Assembly: GCF_043226085.1 (NCBI RefSeq)
Contig: NZ_CP171225.1
Location: 2,728,001 to 2,792,000 of the forward strand
Source: Amaricoccus sp003258405
Lineage (GTDB): Bacteria; Pseudomonadota; Alphaproteobacteria; Rhodobacterales; Rhodobacteraceae
Direction of reading: 5' to 3'
DNA length: 64,000 bases
The number at the start of each line of letters is the position of its first letter. The stretch's first letter is position 1. The notes beneath the pieces are model-generated. The model was not told the DNA's origin and searched no databases. It worked only from the letters and a program-made list of their open reading frames with translations. The position numbers and the translations under genes were made by a program. Of the stretch, positions 8,950-18,314 are shown piece after piece.

Positions 8950-9678
8950 TCATAAACTCCGGATCGCGGCGACGAGGTATTCGGTGTTTCCGTCCCCGCC
9001 GGTGATCGGGCTTTCGTCCTCGGCTGTCACCCGCCAGCCGGAGGCCTCGAGAAAGCCGCGGATGCGGGTGCGGGCGGCCTCGCGGGCTGCAACATCGCGC
9101 ACGAGGCCGCCTTTCCCGACATGCGCCGGTCCGACCTCGAACTGCGGCTTGACGAGGGCGATCAGCGTGGCGCCCGGTCGCGCAAGGGCGAGCGCCGGCG
9201 GCAGGGCCTTCTCGAGCGAAATGAAGGAGAGGTCGGAGACGATCCAGTCAGGCACCGGGACATGGGCCGCGGTGAGGTCGCGCACGTTGAGCCCCTCGAT
9301 GGCATGGAGGCGCGGATCGCTGCGGAGGCGCGGATGAAGCTGGCCATGGCCGACATCGATCGCCCAGACCTCCGCCGCGCCCGCTTCGAGCAGCACCTCG
9401 CTGAACCCGCCGGTGGAAGCGCCGAGATCGAGCGCGATGGCGCCCGCCGGATCGAGCCCGAAGGTCTCGAGCGCATGCCGGAGCTTCAGGGCGGCACGGG
9501 AGACATAGGGCAGGGGGTCCGCCGTCAGCGTCAGCGCCGCGCCCTCCGGCACCTTCTGCGCCGGTTTCGCGGCCGGGACACCGCCGATGCGCACGACACC
9601 GGCGGCGATCAGTGCCTGGGCACGGGCGCGGCTGTCGGCGAGGCCGGCGGCAACGAGAGCCTGATCGAGACGCATCAT
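8950..9678 (-). CDS. tlyA: TlyA-family rRNA 2'-O-methyltransferase
   Basis: A 242-residue RNA methyltransferase. An N-terminal S4 RNA-binding domain (about 1-60: RLDQALVAAGLADSRARAQ) is followed by an FtsJ-like SAM domain (LDLGASTGGFSEVLLEAG, residues 83-100). Catalytic residues of the K-D-K-E set are visible at K65, D149 (VSDLSF) and K177 (LVKPQFE). Known homologues make 2'-O-methylcytidine in 16S and/or 23S rRNA and affect capreomycin sensitivity; older annotations call it hemolysin A. Two consecutive ATGs (9678, 9675) are equally possible. It lies 14 bp after the ABC pair and may be in that transcript. Confidence 0.92.
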   Translation of the reverse strand: MMRLDQALVAAGLADSRARAQALIAAGVVRIGGVPAAKPAQKVPEGAALTLTADPLPYVSRAALKLRHALETFGLDPAGAIALDLGASTGGFSEVLLEAGAAEVWAIDVGHGQLHPRLRSDPRLHAIEGLNVRDLTAAHVPVPDWIVSDLSFISLEKALPPALALARPGATLIALVKPQFEVGPAHVGKGGLVRDVAAREAARTRIRGFLEASGWRVTAEDESPITGGDGNTEYLVAAIRSL

Positions 9679-9692
9679 CCGCCGCCTGCCGC

Positions 9693-11522
9693 CTATTCTG
9701 CCGCGAGGTTGATGAAGCCGCCGGACTGGTGCTCCCAGAACCCGGCATAGAGGCCGCGGCGCTCGAGCAGCTCTGCGTGACTGCCTTCCTCGACGATCCG
9801 GCCCTGATCGAGCACGACGATCCGGTCCATGCGCGCAATGGTCGAGAGCCGGTGGGCGATCGCGATCACGGTCTTGCCCTCCATGACGGTCTCGAGCGTG
9901 TCCTGGATCGCCGCCTCGACCTCGCTGTCGAGCGCGGAGGTCGCCTCGTCGAGCACGAGCACGGGCGCATTCTTGAGGATCACCCGGGCCAGCGCGATGC
10001 GCTGACGCTGGCCGCCCGAGAGCTTCACGCCGCGCTCGCCGAGGCGGGCGGCATAGCCCTCGTTGCCGTATATGTCGCGCAATCCGAGGATGAAGTCATG
10101 TGCCTCGGCGCGGCGGGCAGCGGCGATCACCTCCGCGTCGCTGGCGTGGGGGCGGCCGTAGCGGATGTTCTCCATGGCCGAGCGGTTGAACATCGAGGTT
10201 TCCTGCCGGACCATGCCGATCTGCGCGCGCAACCCGTCCTGCGTGAGGTCGCGGATGTCGTGGCCGTCGAGGGTGATGCGGCCGCCCTCGGTGTCGTAGA
10301 GGCGCAGGAGCAGCGAGACGAGCGTGGTCTTGCCCGCCCCCGAGCGGCCGACGAGCGCGACCTTCTCGCCCGGCCGGACACGCAGGTTCAGCCCGTCGAG
10401 CGCGGCCTCCTTGCGCCCGTAGCCAAAGCGGATGTTCTCGAAGGCGACCTCGCCGCGGGCGCTCTCGATCGGCTGCGCGCCGGGGCGGTCCACCACCCGG
10501 TGCGGCGGGCTCAGCGTCCGGATGCCGTCCTCGATCTCGCCGATATTGGCAAAGACCCCCATCGCGACCATGCTGACCCAGCCCGACATCTGCGCGAGCC
10601 GGGTCGAGACCAGCCCGGCGGTGGCGATGTCGCCCGCCGTCGCGGTACCCTGCGACCAGAACCAGATCGAGGCGCCGATCAGCGCGACGGGAAGCACGCC
10701 CGCGAGTGTCATGAGGCAGAGCCGGAAGCCCGAGGAGACGCGACCGAAGCCGATCGCGGTGTCGCGGAAGCCAGAGAGTGCATCGAGCGCCGCGCGGTCC
10801 TCGAAGGCGCCGTGGGCGAAGAGCTTCACGGTGGCGATGTTGGAAACGGTATCGACGATCTGTCCGGTGACGGCGGCGCGCGCGGCGGCCCGGGCCTTGG
10901 ACCGGAGGCGGATGCGCGGCAGGAAATACCGGATCAGGAAGACATAACCCACTGCCCAGAACCCGACGATGGCAGCGAGCTCCCAGTTCACTGCCCCCAT
11001 CACCGCTGCCGCACCGATCAGCGCCGAAAGGGCGAAACCGAATGTGTTGCAGACCTCGGTGACGACCTCGGTGGTCGCACGCGCGGTCTGCTGCGACTTC
11101 TGGGCGATGCGCCCGGCGAAATCATCGTCGAAATAGCTCAGGCTGTGGCCGAGCACGTGGCGATTGAGCCGCGACAGCACCAGAGGATAGATGTTGGGCT
11201 GGAGGCTCAGCGCGGTGACGGCTGCGCCCCCGCCCATCACCAGCGGGCGCAGGATCAGGAAGAACCCGGCGACAAGCCCCAGGGCGGGCAGGATGCCGGG
11301 AAAGAGCCCGGCCGCGCCCTGCGCCTGCGCCGTGTCGATCAGCCAGCCGATGATCGTCGCCCCGAGCACCTCGGTGAGGCCGGTGGCGATGCTGAGCGCC
11401 AGCATAAGCCCGATGGCCGGAAAGGCGCCGTCGAGCGCCCAGCGGAGGAACTGACCGAGCCGGTCGGGCGGCGGGCCTTCCGCATGGCGGAAGGCATGGA
11501 CGAGATCGGCGAGCAGCCTCAT
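9693..11522 (-). CDS. ABC transporter, fused permease and ATPase (second half of pair)
   Basis: A 609-residue type IV (B-family exporter fold) half-transporter. The transmembrane domain spans about residues 25-330, and the nucleotide-binding domain shows Walker A GRSGAGKTT (392-400), Q-loop Q440, signature LSGGQ (501-505), Walker B VLVLDE (521-526) and switch H557. Both catalytic Walker B glutamate and H-loop are intact. The start overlaps the stop of the upstream half-transporter as ATGA, so the two are co-translated and probably form a heterodimer. The pair resembles MsbA/multidrug-type exporters; cargo is unknown. Confidence 0.9.
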   Translation of the reverse strand: MRLLADLVHAFRHAEGPPPDRLGQFLRWALDGAFPAIGLMLALSIATGLTEVLGATIIGWLIDTAQAQGAAGLFPGILPALGLVAGFFLILRPLVMGGGAAVTALSLQPNIYPLVLSRLNRHVLGHSLSYFDDDFAGRIAQKSQQTARATTEVVTEVCNTFGFALSALIGAAAVMGAVNWELAAIVGFWAVGYVFLIRYFLPRIRLRSKARAAARAAVTGQIVDTVSNIATVKLFAHGAFEDRAALDALSGFRDTAIGFGRVSSGFRLCLMTLAGVLPVALIGASIWFWSQGTATAGDIATAGLVSTRLAQMSGWVSMVAMGVFANIGEIEDGIRTLSPPHRVVDRPGAQPIESARGEVAFENIRFGYGRKEAALDGLNLRVRPGEKVALVGRSGAGKTTLVSLLLRLYDTEGGRITLDGHDIRDLTQDGLRAQIGMVRQETSMFNRSAMENIRYGRPHASDAEVIAAARRAEAHDFILGLRDIYGNEGYAARLGERGVKLSGGQRQRIALARVILKNAPVLVLDEATSALDSEVEAAIQDTLETVMEGKTVIAIAHRLSTIARMDRIVVLDQGRIVEEGSHAELLERRGLYAGFWEHQSGGFINLAAE

Positions 11523-13378
11523 GCGGCCGCCTCCGGTCCGGGCGGCGCACCCGCGTCGAGAAAGCCGCCGGACTGGCGCGACCAGAAGCGTGCATAGAGC
11601 CCGCCGCGGGCGAGCAGCTCCGCATGGCTCCCCTCCTCGGCAATCGCGCCCGCCTCGAGGACGACGATGCGGTCCATATGCGCGATCGTGGACAGCCGGT
11701 GGGCGATCGCGATCACCGTCTTGCCCGCCATCAGCCCCTCGAGGGTCGACTGGATCGCGGCCTCGACCTCGCTGTCGAGCGCGCTCGTAGCCTCGTCGAG
11801 CACGAGGATCGGAGCGTCCTTGAGGATGACGCGGGCCAGCGCGATGCGCTGGCGCTGGCCGCCCGAAAGCTTCACGCCGCGCTCGCCGACATGGGCGTCG
11901 TAGCCGCGCCGCCCGTCGCCGTCCTCGAGGCCGAGGATGAAGTCATGCGCCTCCGCGCGCCGGGCCGCCGCGATCATCTCGCCCTCGCTCGCATCGGGCC
12001 GGCCATAGCGGATGTTGTCCCGGACCGAGCGGTGCAGCAGCGACGGATCCTGAGTGACCATGCCGATCTGGCGGCGCAGGCTGTCCTGCGTGACGGTGCG
12101 AATATCCTGTCCATCGATCCGTATCGAACCACCCTCGGTGTCGAAGAAACGCAACATGAGGTTGACGAGCGTCGACTTGCCGGCCCCGGAGCGGCCGACG
12201 AGGCCGACCTTTTCACCGGGGCGGATGGTGAGCGCGATGTCGCGCAGGCCGCCCGCACCCTTGCCATAATGGTGGCTCACATGCGCGAAGACAACCTCGC
12301 CGCGCGTGACAGCGAGCTCGGGTGCGCCGGGTGCATCGGGCAGCGCAATGGGCTGGGCGATGGTCTCCATGCCCTCGCGGATCGTGCCGATGTTCTCGAA
12401 TAGCTCGGAGAGCGCCCACATGATCCAGCCGGTCATCGCAGAGAGCCGGAGGGTGAGCGCGGTTGCCGCCGCGACGGTGCCGAGGGTAGCGTGCCCGGTC
12501 TGCCAGAGGCCGATCGCGAGCCCCACCACCGAGACGACGAGCAGCCCGTTGATGAGCGTGAGCCCGAACTCCATCAGCGTGATGAGCCGCATCTGGCGCT
12601 TGAAGGTCTCGCGCGCATGCTCGATCGCCTCGCCGGCATAGGCCTCCTCCGCCTTGCCATGGGCGAAGAGCTTCACCGACTGGATGTTCGAATAGCTGTC
12701 GACCATCCGTCCGGTGATCTGCGAGCGGGCATCGGCGAAGGCCTTGGAGGCGCGCCCGATCCGCGGCACCGTCCAGAGCATCAGCCAGACATAGAGCCCG
12801 AACCAGACCAGCAGCGGGATCGTCAGCCGGGCGTCCGTCTCGGAAAGCAGCCAGAGGGCGCCGCCGAGATAGACGGTCGAATAGACGACGGCGTCGAAGC
12901 TCTGGAAGGTGGCTTCGGTCACGGCGGGCGCCGTCTGCATCAGCCGGTTGGCGATCCGGCCCGCGAAATCGTTCTGGAACCAGCCAACCGACTGGCGCAA
13001 CACGTGCCGGTGGCTGCGCCAGCGCACGATGGTGCCGACATTGGGCATGAGCGACTGGTTGAGCAGCGCATCGGCGACGAACTGGATCACCGGTCGCACG
13101 AAGAGGATGAAGCCCGCCACCAGCACCAGCTCAAACCCGTGCACCGACCAGAGCGCCTCGGCGCCGGTCGCGGTGAGTGTATCGACGAGCTGGCCGGTGT
13201 AGCGGATGAGCCAGACCTCGATGAGGCTGATCGCCATGATGGCGAAGAAGGCGAAGACCATGACCCTCCGCGCCGGACGAAGATAGGCCTTGAGAAAGGG
13301 CCAGAGCTTCGCCGGGGGCGCGTCATCCTCGGCATAGGGCTGATAGGGGTCGACGAGCGACTCGAAGAAGGAAAGCAT
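11519..13378 (-). CDS. ABC transporter, fused permease and ATPase (first half of pair)
   Basis: A 619-residue half-transporter with a transmembrane domain at about 35-335 and an ATPase domain with Walker A GRSGAGKST (395-403), LSGGQ (504-508), Walker B ILVLDE (524-529) and an intact IAHRLS H-loop. It is clearly paralogous to the downstream half (shared ARRAEAHDFILGL and ERGVKLSGGQRQ), so the pair arose by tandem duplication. Unlike degenerate heterodimers, both partners keep canonical catalytic residues, so homodimers cannot be excluded. First gene of an operon that may include tlyA. Confidence 0.9.
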   Translation of the reverse strand: MLSFFESLVDPYQPYAEDDAPPAKLWPFLKAYLRPARRVMVFAFFAIMAISLIEVWLIRYTGQLVDTLTATGAEALWSVHGFELVLVAGFILFVRPVIQFVADALLNQSLMPNVGTIVRWRSHRHVLRQSVGWFQNDFAGRIANRLMQTAPAVTEATFQSFDAVVYSTVYLGGALWLLSETDARLTIPLLVWFGLYVWLMLWTVPRIGRASKAFADARSQITGRMVDSYSNIQSVKLFAHGKAEEAYAGEAIEHARETFKRQMRLITLMEFGLTLINGLLVVSVVGLAIGLWQTGHATLGTVAAATALTLRLSAMTGWIMWALSELFENIGTIREGMETIAQPIALPDAPGAPELAVTRGEVVFAHVSHHYGKGAGGLRDIALTIRPGEKVGLVGRSGAGKSTLVNLMLRFFDTEGGSIRIDGQDIRTVTQDSLRRQIGMVTQDPSLLHRSVRDNIRYGRPDASEGEMIAAARRAEAHDFILGLEDGDGRRGYDAHVGERGVKLSGGQRQRIALARVILKDAPILVLDEATSALDSEVEAAIQSTLEGLMAGKTVIAIAHRLSTIAHMDRIVVLEAGAIAEEGSHAELLARGGLYARFWSRQSGGFLDAGAPPGPEAAA

Positions 13379-13585
13379 CGGGAAAACCGCAGACTGAAGG
13401 AGATTGAACAGAAAGGCAGGAGAAATCAGGCCTGTCGGGCCCGTCCGGGCCGGTCAGGACCAGCGTGGAAACCGGAATTTCTCCATGCGCACCTCCATTG
13501 GCTGCACGGGTCTAATAGCGCAGAACAGCCGCAGTGTCATCACCGGCGGCATCGTTCGCGGAAATGTCATGAAAGGCGGAGGGGT

Positions 13586-13607
13586 GCGCCCCGCCGGGAC
13601 GGGGCGC
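13586..13607 (-). terminator. Hairpin downstream of the xyl operon
   Basis: GCGCCCCG and CGGGGCGC form an 8-bp stem with a 6-nt loop, ten bases past the xylB stop. A weak pyrimidine stretch (CCTCCGCCTTTC) follows on the minus strand. Likely terminator of the xylFHGB transcript. Confidence 0.55.
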
Positions 13608-13616
13608 GCACGACGC

Positions 13617-15065
13617 TCAGGACGGCAGCGCCTTCAGCGCGGGATAAAGCGCGCGGTAGCGCGCAAGCCCGTCCTGATAGGGGCCGACGAGCGCAGGCAG
13701 GGGTTCGATCACCGCATCGATTTCCGGCGCGGTGCAGACCTCGTGCGGAGCCGCACCCTCCGCGGCGCAGATCGCCAGCCGTGCGGCACCCGCCGCCGCG
13801 CCGACATCGCCGTCGGACGGGATCTCAAGCGGACGGTTCAGGACGCTCGCGAGGATCCGGAGCCAGGTGTGGGAGCGCGCGCCGCCACCGACTGCGAGCG
13901 CGCTCTCGAAATCTGTCCCGCCTGCCGCGAGCGCCTCCTGGCAGTCGGCCATGGCATAGGCCACGCCTTCCATCACCGCCTGCGCGAGATCAGTGGCGCC
14001 GTTGCTCTGGGAAAGCCCGATGAAGGCGCCCCGGGCGGCCGCATCGTTGTGCGGTGTCCGCTCGCCGGAGAGATAGGGCAGGAAGGTGACGGGCGAGGGC
14101 CGCTCGACCGTGCCGATCTCGCCCGCGAGCACCGAGGCGCGCCGCCCGACGAGGCGGGCGAGCCATTCGAGACTGTCGGCGGCCGAGAGGATCACGCCCA
14201 TCTGGTGCCAGGTCGCGGGCAGCGCATGGCAGAAGGCGTGGACCGCACCCTGGGTGTTGGGCGAGAAGCGCGCGTTGGAAACGAAGAGCACGCCGGAGGT
14301 TCCGAGCGAGACGAAGGCCGTGCCAGGCCGCACCACGCCGACGCCGCAGGCCGCCGCGGCATTGTCGCCCGCGCCGCCCGCGACGACCACCTCGCCCTTG
14401 ACGCCCCAGCGCTGGGCAAGCTCGAGGCGCAGCGCGCCCGAGGCCTCGCTCCCCTCGACCAGCCGCGGCATGTGCGCCCGCGTGAGGCCGGTGGCCTCGA
14501 GAAGATCGTCCGACCAGTCCCGTTCGGCCACGTCGAGCCAGAGCGTGCCGGAGGCGTCGGACATCTCCGAGACATGGTGCCCGGTCAGGCAGAAGCGGAT
14601 GTAGTCCTTGGGGAGCAGCACGGTGGAGACATGCTCGAAGATCTCCGGTTCGTGATGCCGGAGCCAGAGCAGCTTCGGGGCGGTGAACCCAGGCATCGCG
14701 ATGTTGCCGGAGATCTCGCGGGCGCGTGGAAAGGCCTGTTCGAGCTCCGCACATTCCGCGCTGGCGCGGCCGTCGTTCCAGAGGATCGCGGGCCGCATCA
14801 CCCGGTCGTCGTGGTCGAGGCAGACCGCCCCGTGCATCTGCCCCGAAAGCCCGATGCCGCGCAGGTCCGCGAGGCTGGTCTCCGCGGCGATGCGGTCGAT
14901 CGTTTCGGTGACGGCGCGCCACCAGGCCTCGGGATCCTGCTCCGACCAGCCCGGATGCGGACGGGAGATGTCGAGGGCCGCGCTCGCCTGCGCGACGAGT
15001 CGCTGCGCGCGGTCGAAGAGGACGGTCTTGACCGAGGACGTGCCGATATCGATGCCGAGATACAT
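13617..15065 (-). CDS. xylB: Xylulokinase
   Basis: Phosphorylates D-xylulose to xylulose 5-phosphate, entering the pentose phosphate pathway. 482 residues, full length for the family. FGGY kinase motifs in order: MYLGIDIGTSSVKTVLFD (phosphate 1), GLSGQMHGAVCLD, DASGTLWLDV, GAGDNAAAACGVG, SLGTSGVLF, PYLSGERTPHND and VGGGARS near the C-terminus. GLSGQMHG and SGERTPHND are characteristic of xylulokinase over glycerol or ribulose kinases. It lies 2 bp downstream of xylG as the last gene of the xylF-H-G-B operon. Confidence 0.94.
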   Translation of the reverse strand: MYLGIDIGTSSVKTVLFDRAQRLVAQASAALDISRPHPGWSEQDPEAWWRAVTETIDRIAAETSLADLRGIGLSGQMHGAVCLDHDDRVMRPAILWNDGRASAECAELEQAFPRAREISGNIAMPGFTAPKLLWLRHHEPEIFEHVSTVLLPKDYIRFCLTGHHVSEMSDASGTLWLDVAERDWSDDLLEATGLTRAHMPRLVEGSEASGALRLELAQRWGVKGEVVVAGGAGDNAAAACGVGVVRPGTAFVSLGTSGVLFVSNARFSPNTQGAVHAFCHALPATWHQMGVILSAADSLEWLARLVGRRASVLAGEIGTVERPSPVTFLPYLSGERTPHNDAAARGAFIGLSQSNGATDLAQAVMEGVAYAMADCQEALAAGGTDFESALAVGGGARSHTWLRILASVLNRPLEIPSDGDVGAAAGAARLAICAAEGAAPHEVCTAPEIDAVIEPLPALVGPYQDGLARYRALYPALKALPS

Positions 15066-15067
15066 TT

Positions 15068-15835
15068 TTATGCCTGATGCCCGGTCTGTCCGGGTTTCTT
15101 GCCGAGGATGATCATACCGAGGATATCATCGTCCGTAACGTCCTTCACGTCCACAGTGCCGACGAGCTGGCCGTTCTTCATCACGCTCGCCCGGTCGCAG
15201 AGCTTCATCACCGAGTGGATGTCGTGCTCGATGAGGAAGATGCCGAGGCCCTGGCGCTTGAGCTCCTCGATGAGCTCGGCGACCATCTGGGTCTCCTGCG
15301 GCCCGAGAGCTGCGGTCGGCTCGTCCATGATGAGGATCTTGGCGTTGAAATAGACCGCACGGGCAATGGCGACCGACTGGCGCTGGCCGCCCGAGAGCGC
15401 CTTCACCGGCGCGGAGAACTTCTGGAAGTTCGGGTTGAGCCGGCTCATGATCTTGCGGGTCTCGGCCTCCATCGCCCCATCGTCGACGAAGCCGGCCGCG
15501 GTGGTGAGCTCGCGGCCGAGAAAGAGGTTCTGGGCCGCGGTGAGGTTATCTGCGAGCGCGAGCGTCTGGTAGATCGTCTCGATGTTGTAGCGCCGGGCGT
15601 CGCGGGGATTGGTGATGGTTGCCTTCTCGCCATTGACGAAGATCTCGCCCGCGTCCGCCTGATAGGCGCCCGAGAGGCATTTGATGAGTGTCGACTTGCC
15701 CGCGCCGTTATGCCCGAGCAGGCCCACGACCTCGCCCGGATAGAGGTCGACCGTCACATGGTCGACCGCCTGGATGCCGCCGAAGGCGAGCTGGATGTCC
15801 CGCATCTCGACGAGAGGAGTGCCCCTGCTGTTCAT
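15068..15835 (-). CDS. xylG: Sugar ABC transporter ATP-binding protein (xylose)
   Basis: A 255-residue ATPase for xylose import. Walker A GHNGAGKST is at 41-49, signature LSGGQ at 147-151, Walker B ILIMDE at 167-172 and the H-loop histidine at 204. E. coli XylG is about 513 residues with two fused ATPase domains; this one has a single domain and must work as a homodimer, as in FrcA-type alphaproteobacterial sugar importers. Its start overlaps the xylH stop by 4 bases. The sugar assignment rests on the neighbouring XylF and XylB. Confidence 0.9.
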   Translation of the reverse strand: MNSRGTPLVEMRDIQLAFGGIQAVDHVTVDLYPGEVVGLLGHNGAGKSTLIKCLSGAYQADAGEIFVNGEKATITNPRDARRYNIETIYQTLALADNLTAAQNLFLGRELTTAAGFVDDGAMEAETRKIMSRLNPNFQKFSAPVKALSGGQRQSVAIARAVYFNAKILIMDEPTAALGPQETQMVAELIEELKRQGLGIFLIEHDIHSVMKLCDRASVMKNGQLVGTVDVKDVTDDDILGMIILGKKPGQTGHQA

Positions 15836-17097
15836 GCCCCGGTCCTCTTGCGATAGACGATGTCCACGAAGACGGCGAATACGAGAACGACGCCGACAAC
15901 GATCGACTGCATCGGCGCATCGACCCCGACCATGGCCATGCCCGATTGCAGGCTCTGCATGATGAGCGCGCCGATCACCGCGCCGTAGATTGTCCCGATG
16001 CCGCCTGAAAGCGCCGTGCCGCCGATCACGGCCGCCGCGATCACCCGCAGCTCGTCGAGTGTGCCGAGGTCATTGCCGACGGCGCCGAGGCGGGCCGAGG
16101 CGATCACCGCGGCGATGGCGGTGAGCCCGCCCATGAGTGCGAAGATCTTCACGGTGAGAAAGCGCGTGTCGATGCCCGAAAGCTCGGCCGCCTCCGGGTT
16201 GCCGCCCGTCGCGAAGACATAGCGCCCGAAGCGGGTGCGCTGGGCGACGACGGTCATGACGAGCGCAACCACGAGCAGGAGTACCACCGGAAAGGCGATG
16301 CCCTGGGCCATGTGGATCGGCCCGTCCGGCACCGGCTCGCCGCGAGCCTCGAGGATCCGCCGCGCCGCACGTGTCGGAACCGGATAGGAGACCATGATGA
16401 AGGTGAAGCCGAGGATCGCCACGCTGATAATGCCCGCGACCACCGCCTCGGCCCAGACCGGCTTCACCGGGAAGCCGTGCGCGGCCTTCTTCCGGCGCGA
16501 CTGCAGCAGGAGAAAGAGCGCGGCTGCGGTCGCGGCGATCCCGAGCACCCAGCTCGCGGGCCCGCCGAGCGTCCCGCTGACGCCGCCGCCGAGAAGCTTG
16601 AAGGTCTGGTCGAGCGGGGCGACCGTCTGGCCGCTCGTCACCCACCAGGCCGCGCCGCGCCAGACCAGAAGCCCGCCGAGCGTGACGATGAAGGCGGGAA
16701 TCGTGAGATAGCCCACGAGCCAGCCCTGGAACGCGCCGATGAGCGCCCCCATCACCACGCCGAAGACCACGGTGATGATCCAGATGCTCCAGTGCCCGGT
16801 GCCGACAATCTCGGGCAGGACGTGGAGCTGCATCGTCCCCATCAGCATGCCGAGAAAGCCCAGCAGCGAGCCGACCGAGAGGTCGATATGTCGGGTGACG
16901 ATGATGAAGACCATGCCGGTCGCCATCACCGCCACGGAGGCGGTCTGCACCGACAGGTTGAAGAGGTTGCGCGGCGTGAGATACAGGCCGCCGGTCACGA
17001 CATCGAAGACGATCCAGATGACGAGCAGCGCGCCGATCATGCCGAGCAGCCGGGTGTCGATCTGGAGGGATTTGATGAACTTGCCGATTGCGTTCAT
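15832..17097 (-). CDS. xylH: Xylose ABC transporter permease
   Basis: A 421-residue inner-membrane permease of the ribose/xylose type with about ten hydrophobic helices. Signatures are TGMVFIIVTRHIDLSVGSLLG near residues 60-80 and GTALSGGIGTIYGAVIGALI near residue 360, the EAA-like loop that contacts XylG. It is longer than ribose permeases (about 320) because of an insertion between helices, as in XylH. It sits 110 bp after xylF, separated by two hairpins, and is coupled to xylG by ATGA overlap. Confidence 0.91.
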   Translation of the reverse strand: MNAIGKFIKSLQIDTRLLGMIGALLVIWIVFDVVTGGLYLTPRNLFNLSVQTASVAVMATGMVFIIVTRHIDLSVGSLLGFLGMLMGTMQLHVLPEIVGTGHWSIWIITVVFGVVMGALIGAFQGWLVGYLTIPAFIVTLGGLLVWRGAAWWVTSGQTVAPLDQTFKLLGGGVSGTLGGPASWVLGIAATAAALFLLLQSRRKKAAHGFPVKPVWAEAVVAGIISVAILGFTFIMVSYPVPTRAARRILEARGEPVPDGPIHMAQGIAFPVVLLLVVALVMTVVAQRTRFGRYVFATGGNPEAAELSGIDTRFLTVKIFALMGGLTAIAAVIASARLGAVGNDLGTLDELRVIAAAVIGGTALSGGIGTIYGAVIGALIMQSLQSGMAMVGVDAPMQSIVVGVVLVFAVFVDIVYRKRTGA

Positions 17098-17114
17098 TTA
17101 AGGCCTCTCCGGGT

Positions 17115-17135
17115 GCCCGGCCGGGTGGGCCGGGC
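17115..17135 (-). terminator. Smaller hairpin just upstream of xylH
   Basis: GCCCGGCC and GGCCGGGC pair over 8 bp around a 5-nt loop, 18 bases before the xylH start. Together with the larger hairpin before it, it probably limits read-through or protects the xylF message from decay. Confidence 0.5.
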
Positions 17136-17159
17136 GTCCATGCGGGAATGGATGCGTCG

Positions 17160-17195
17160 GTCCTGCGGCCGGGCCCTCGCTCCCGGCCGCAGGAC
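17160..17195 (-). terminator. Strong 14-bp hairpin between xylF and xylH
   Basis: GTCCTGCGGCCGGG pairs perfectly with CCCGGCCGCAGGAC across an 8-nt loop, 12 bases after the xylF stop. No U-run follows, so it most likely acts as an attenuator or 3' stabiliser that raises the binding protein above the membrane components, as known for other binding-protein operons. Confidence 0.7.
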
Positions 17196-17207
17196 GATCC
17201 GGAGCGA

Positions 17208-18239
17208 TCAGTCGCAGATGGCGACGTTGCCGGACGGAACACCCGCGCAGAGCGCGTCCTTGGTGATCCAGCCTGCGTCGACCACGACATCGAGATTGTC
17301 CATCGTGATCGGGATCGGCGTGAGGAAGATCGCGTCGAGCTCGGCGCCGTCCGGCGAGGTCCATTTCTGCGCGCCGGGGATATCGGCGGCGGCAGTCCCG
17401 CCGGCCATGGCGAGCGCGATTTCCGCGGCGGCCTTGCCGAGCTCGCGGGCGTCCTTCCAGACCGAGACGGTCTGCGTGCCGAGCGCGATGCGGTTGAGCG
17501 CAGCGAAATCGCCGTCCTGGCCGGAGACCGGAATGCCCTCGAGGCCCTGTGCCGTCAGCGCGGCGACGACGCCGCCTGCGGTGCCGTCATTCGAGGCGAC
17601 CACGGCATCGACGTCGTTGTTGTTGGCCGTGAGGATCTGCTCCATGTTCCGCTGGGCGTTCGCCGGCAGCCAGCCGTCGGTATAAGCTTCGCCGACGATG
17701 GTGATTGCGCCCGAATCGAGTGCCTCCTGCAGGACTTCCTGCTGGCCGCCGCGGAGGAAGTCCGCGTTCGGATCCGTGGGCGAGCCCTTGATCATCACGT
17801 AGTTGCCCTCGGGGGCCTCGGCGAGCACCGCACGGGCTTCCATCCGGCCTACCTCGACGTTGTCGAAGGTGAGGTAGAAGGCGCGCGGATCCGCAATCAG
17901 GCGGTCATAGCCCACGACCGGCACGCCCTCGTTCGCAGCCGCCTCGATGGCGGGGCCGATGGCGTCGCTGTCCTGGGCAAGGATGATGAGCGCATCCGCG
18001 CCGCTCGCAATCAGGCTCTCCACATCGGAAAGCTGCTTGGCGGACGAGCTCTGCGCATCGGCGGAAATGTAATTCGCGCCGGCGGCCTCGAGGGCAGAGA
18101 CAATGGCCGCCTCGTCGGTCTTCCAGCGTTCTTCCTGGAAATTGGACCAGCTCACGCCGACGGTAATGTCCTGAGCGAGTGCCGTGCTCGCCAGCCCGGA
18201 AGCCATAACGGCCGCGGCCAGCGTCTTGAGAGGTGTCAT
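17208..18239 (-). CDS. xylF: D-xylose ABC transporter substrate-binding protein
   Basis: Periplasmic xylose-binding protein, 343 residues. A Sec signal peptide (MTPLKTLAAAVMASGLASTALAQ without the final residues) ends near residue 23. The mature part follows E. coli XylF closely: ERWKTDEA, VPVVGYDRLI, YLTFDNVEVG, MIKGSPTDPNADF, DGWLPANAQ, VVASNDGTAGG, VSGQDGDF, GTQTVSVWK and LTPIPI. This is a type I periplasmic binding protein of cluster B. The frame is open upstream, but ATG 18239 precedes the signal peptide and has GGGAGA upstream. First gene of the operon, promoter in the divergent region with xylR. Confidence 0.95.
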   Translation of the reverse strand: MTPLKTLAAAVMASGLASTALAQDITVGVSWSNFQEERWKTDEAAIVSALEAAGANYISADAQSSSAKQLSDVESLIASGADALIILAQDSDAIGPAIEAAANEGVPVVGYDRLIADPRAFYLTFDNVEVGRMEARAVLAEAPEGNYVMIKGSPTDPNADFLRGGQQEVLQEALDSGAITIVGEAYTDGWLPANAQRNMEQILTANNNDVDAVVASNDGTAGGVVAALTAQGLEGIPVSGQDGDFAALNRIALGTQTVSVWKDARELGKAAAEIALAMAGGTAAADIPGAQKWTSPDGAELDAIFLTPIPITMDNLDVVVDAGWITKDALCAGVPSGNVAICD

Positions 18240-18314
18240 GCGGTGATCTCCCTTGTGAATCTTGCTTTCTGTCCGCCGGTACCGATCATGATTTCGGTCC
18301 GCGGTTCGCCAGCA

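Noticed and set aside
13379..13616. tRNA or small RNA between the ABC pair and xylB
   Set aside because: No T-arm consensus or cloverleaf; only the xyl terminator hairpin is present.
13404..15077. 557-codon plus frame opposite xylB
   Set aside because: Antisense shadow; no recognisable domain.
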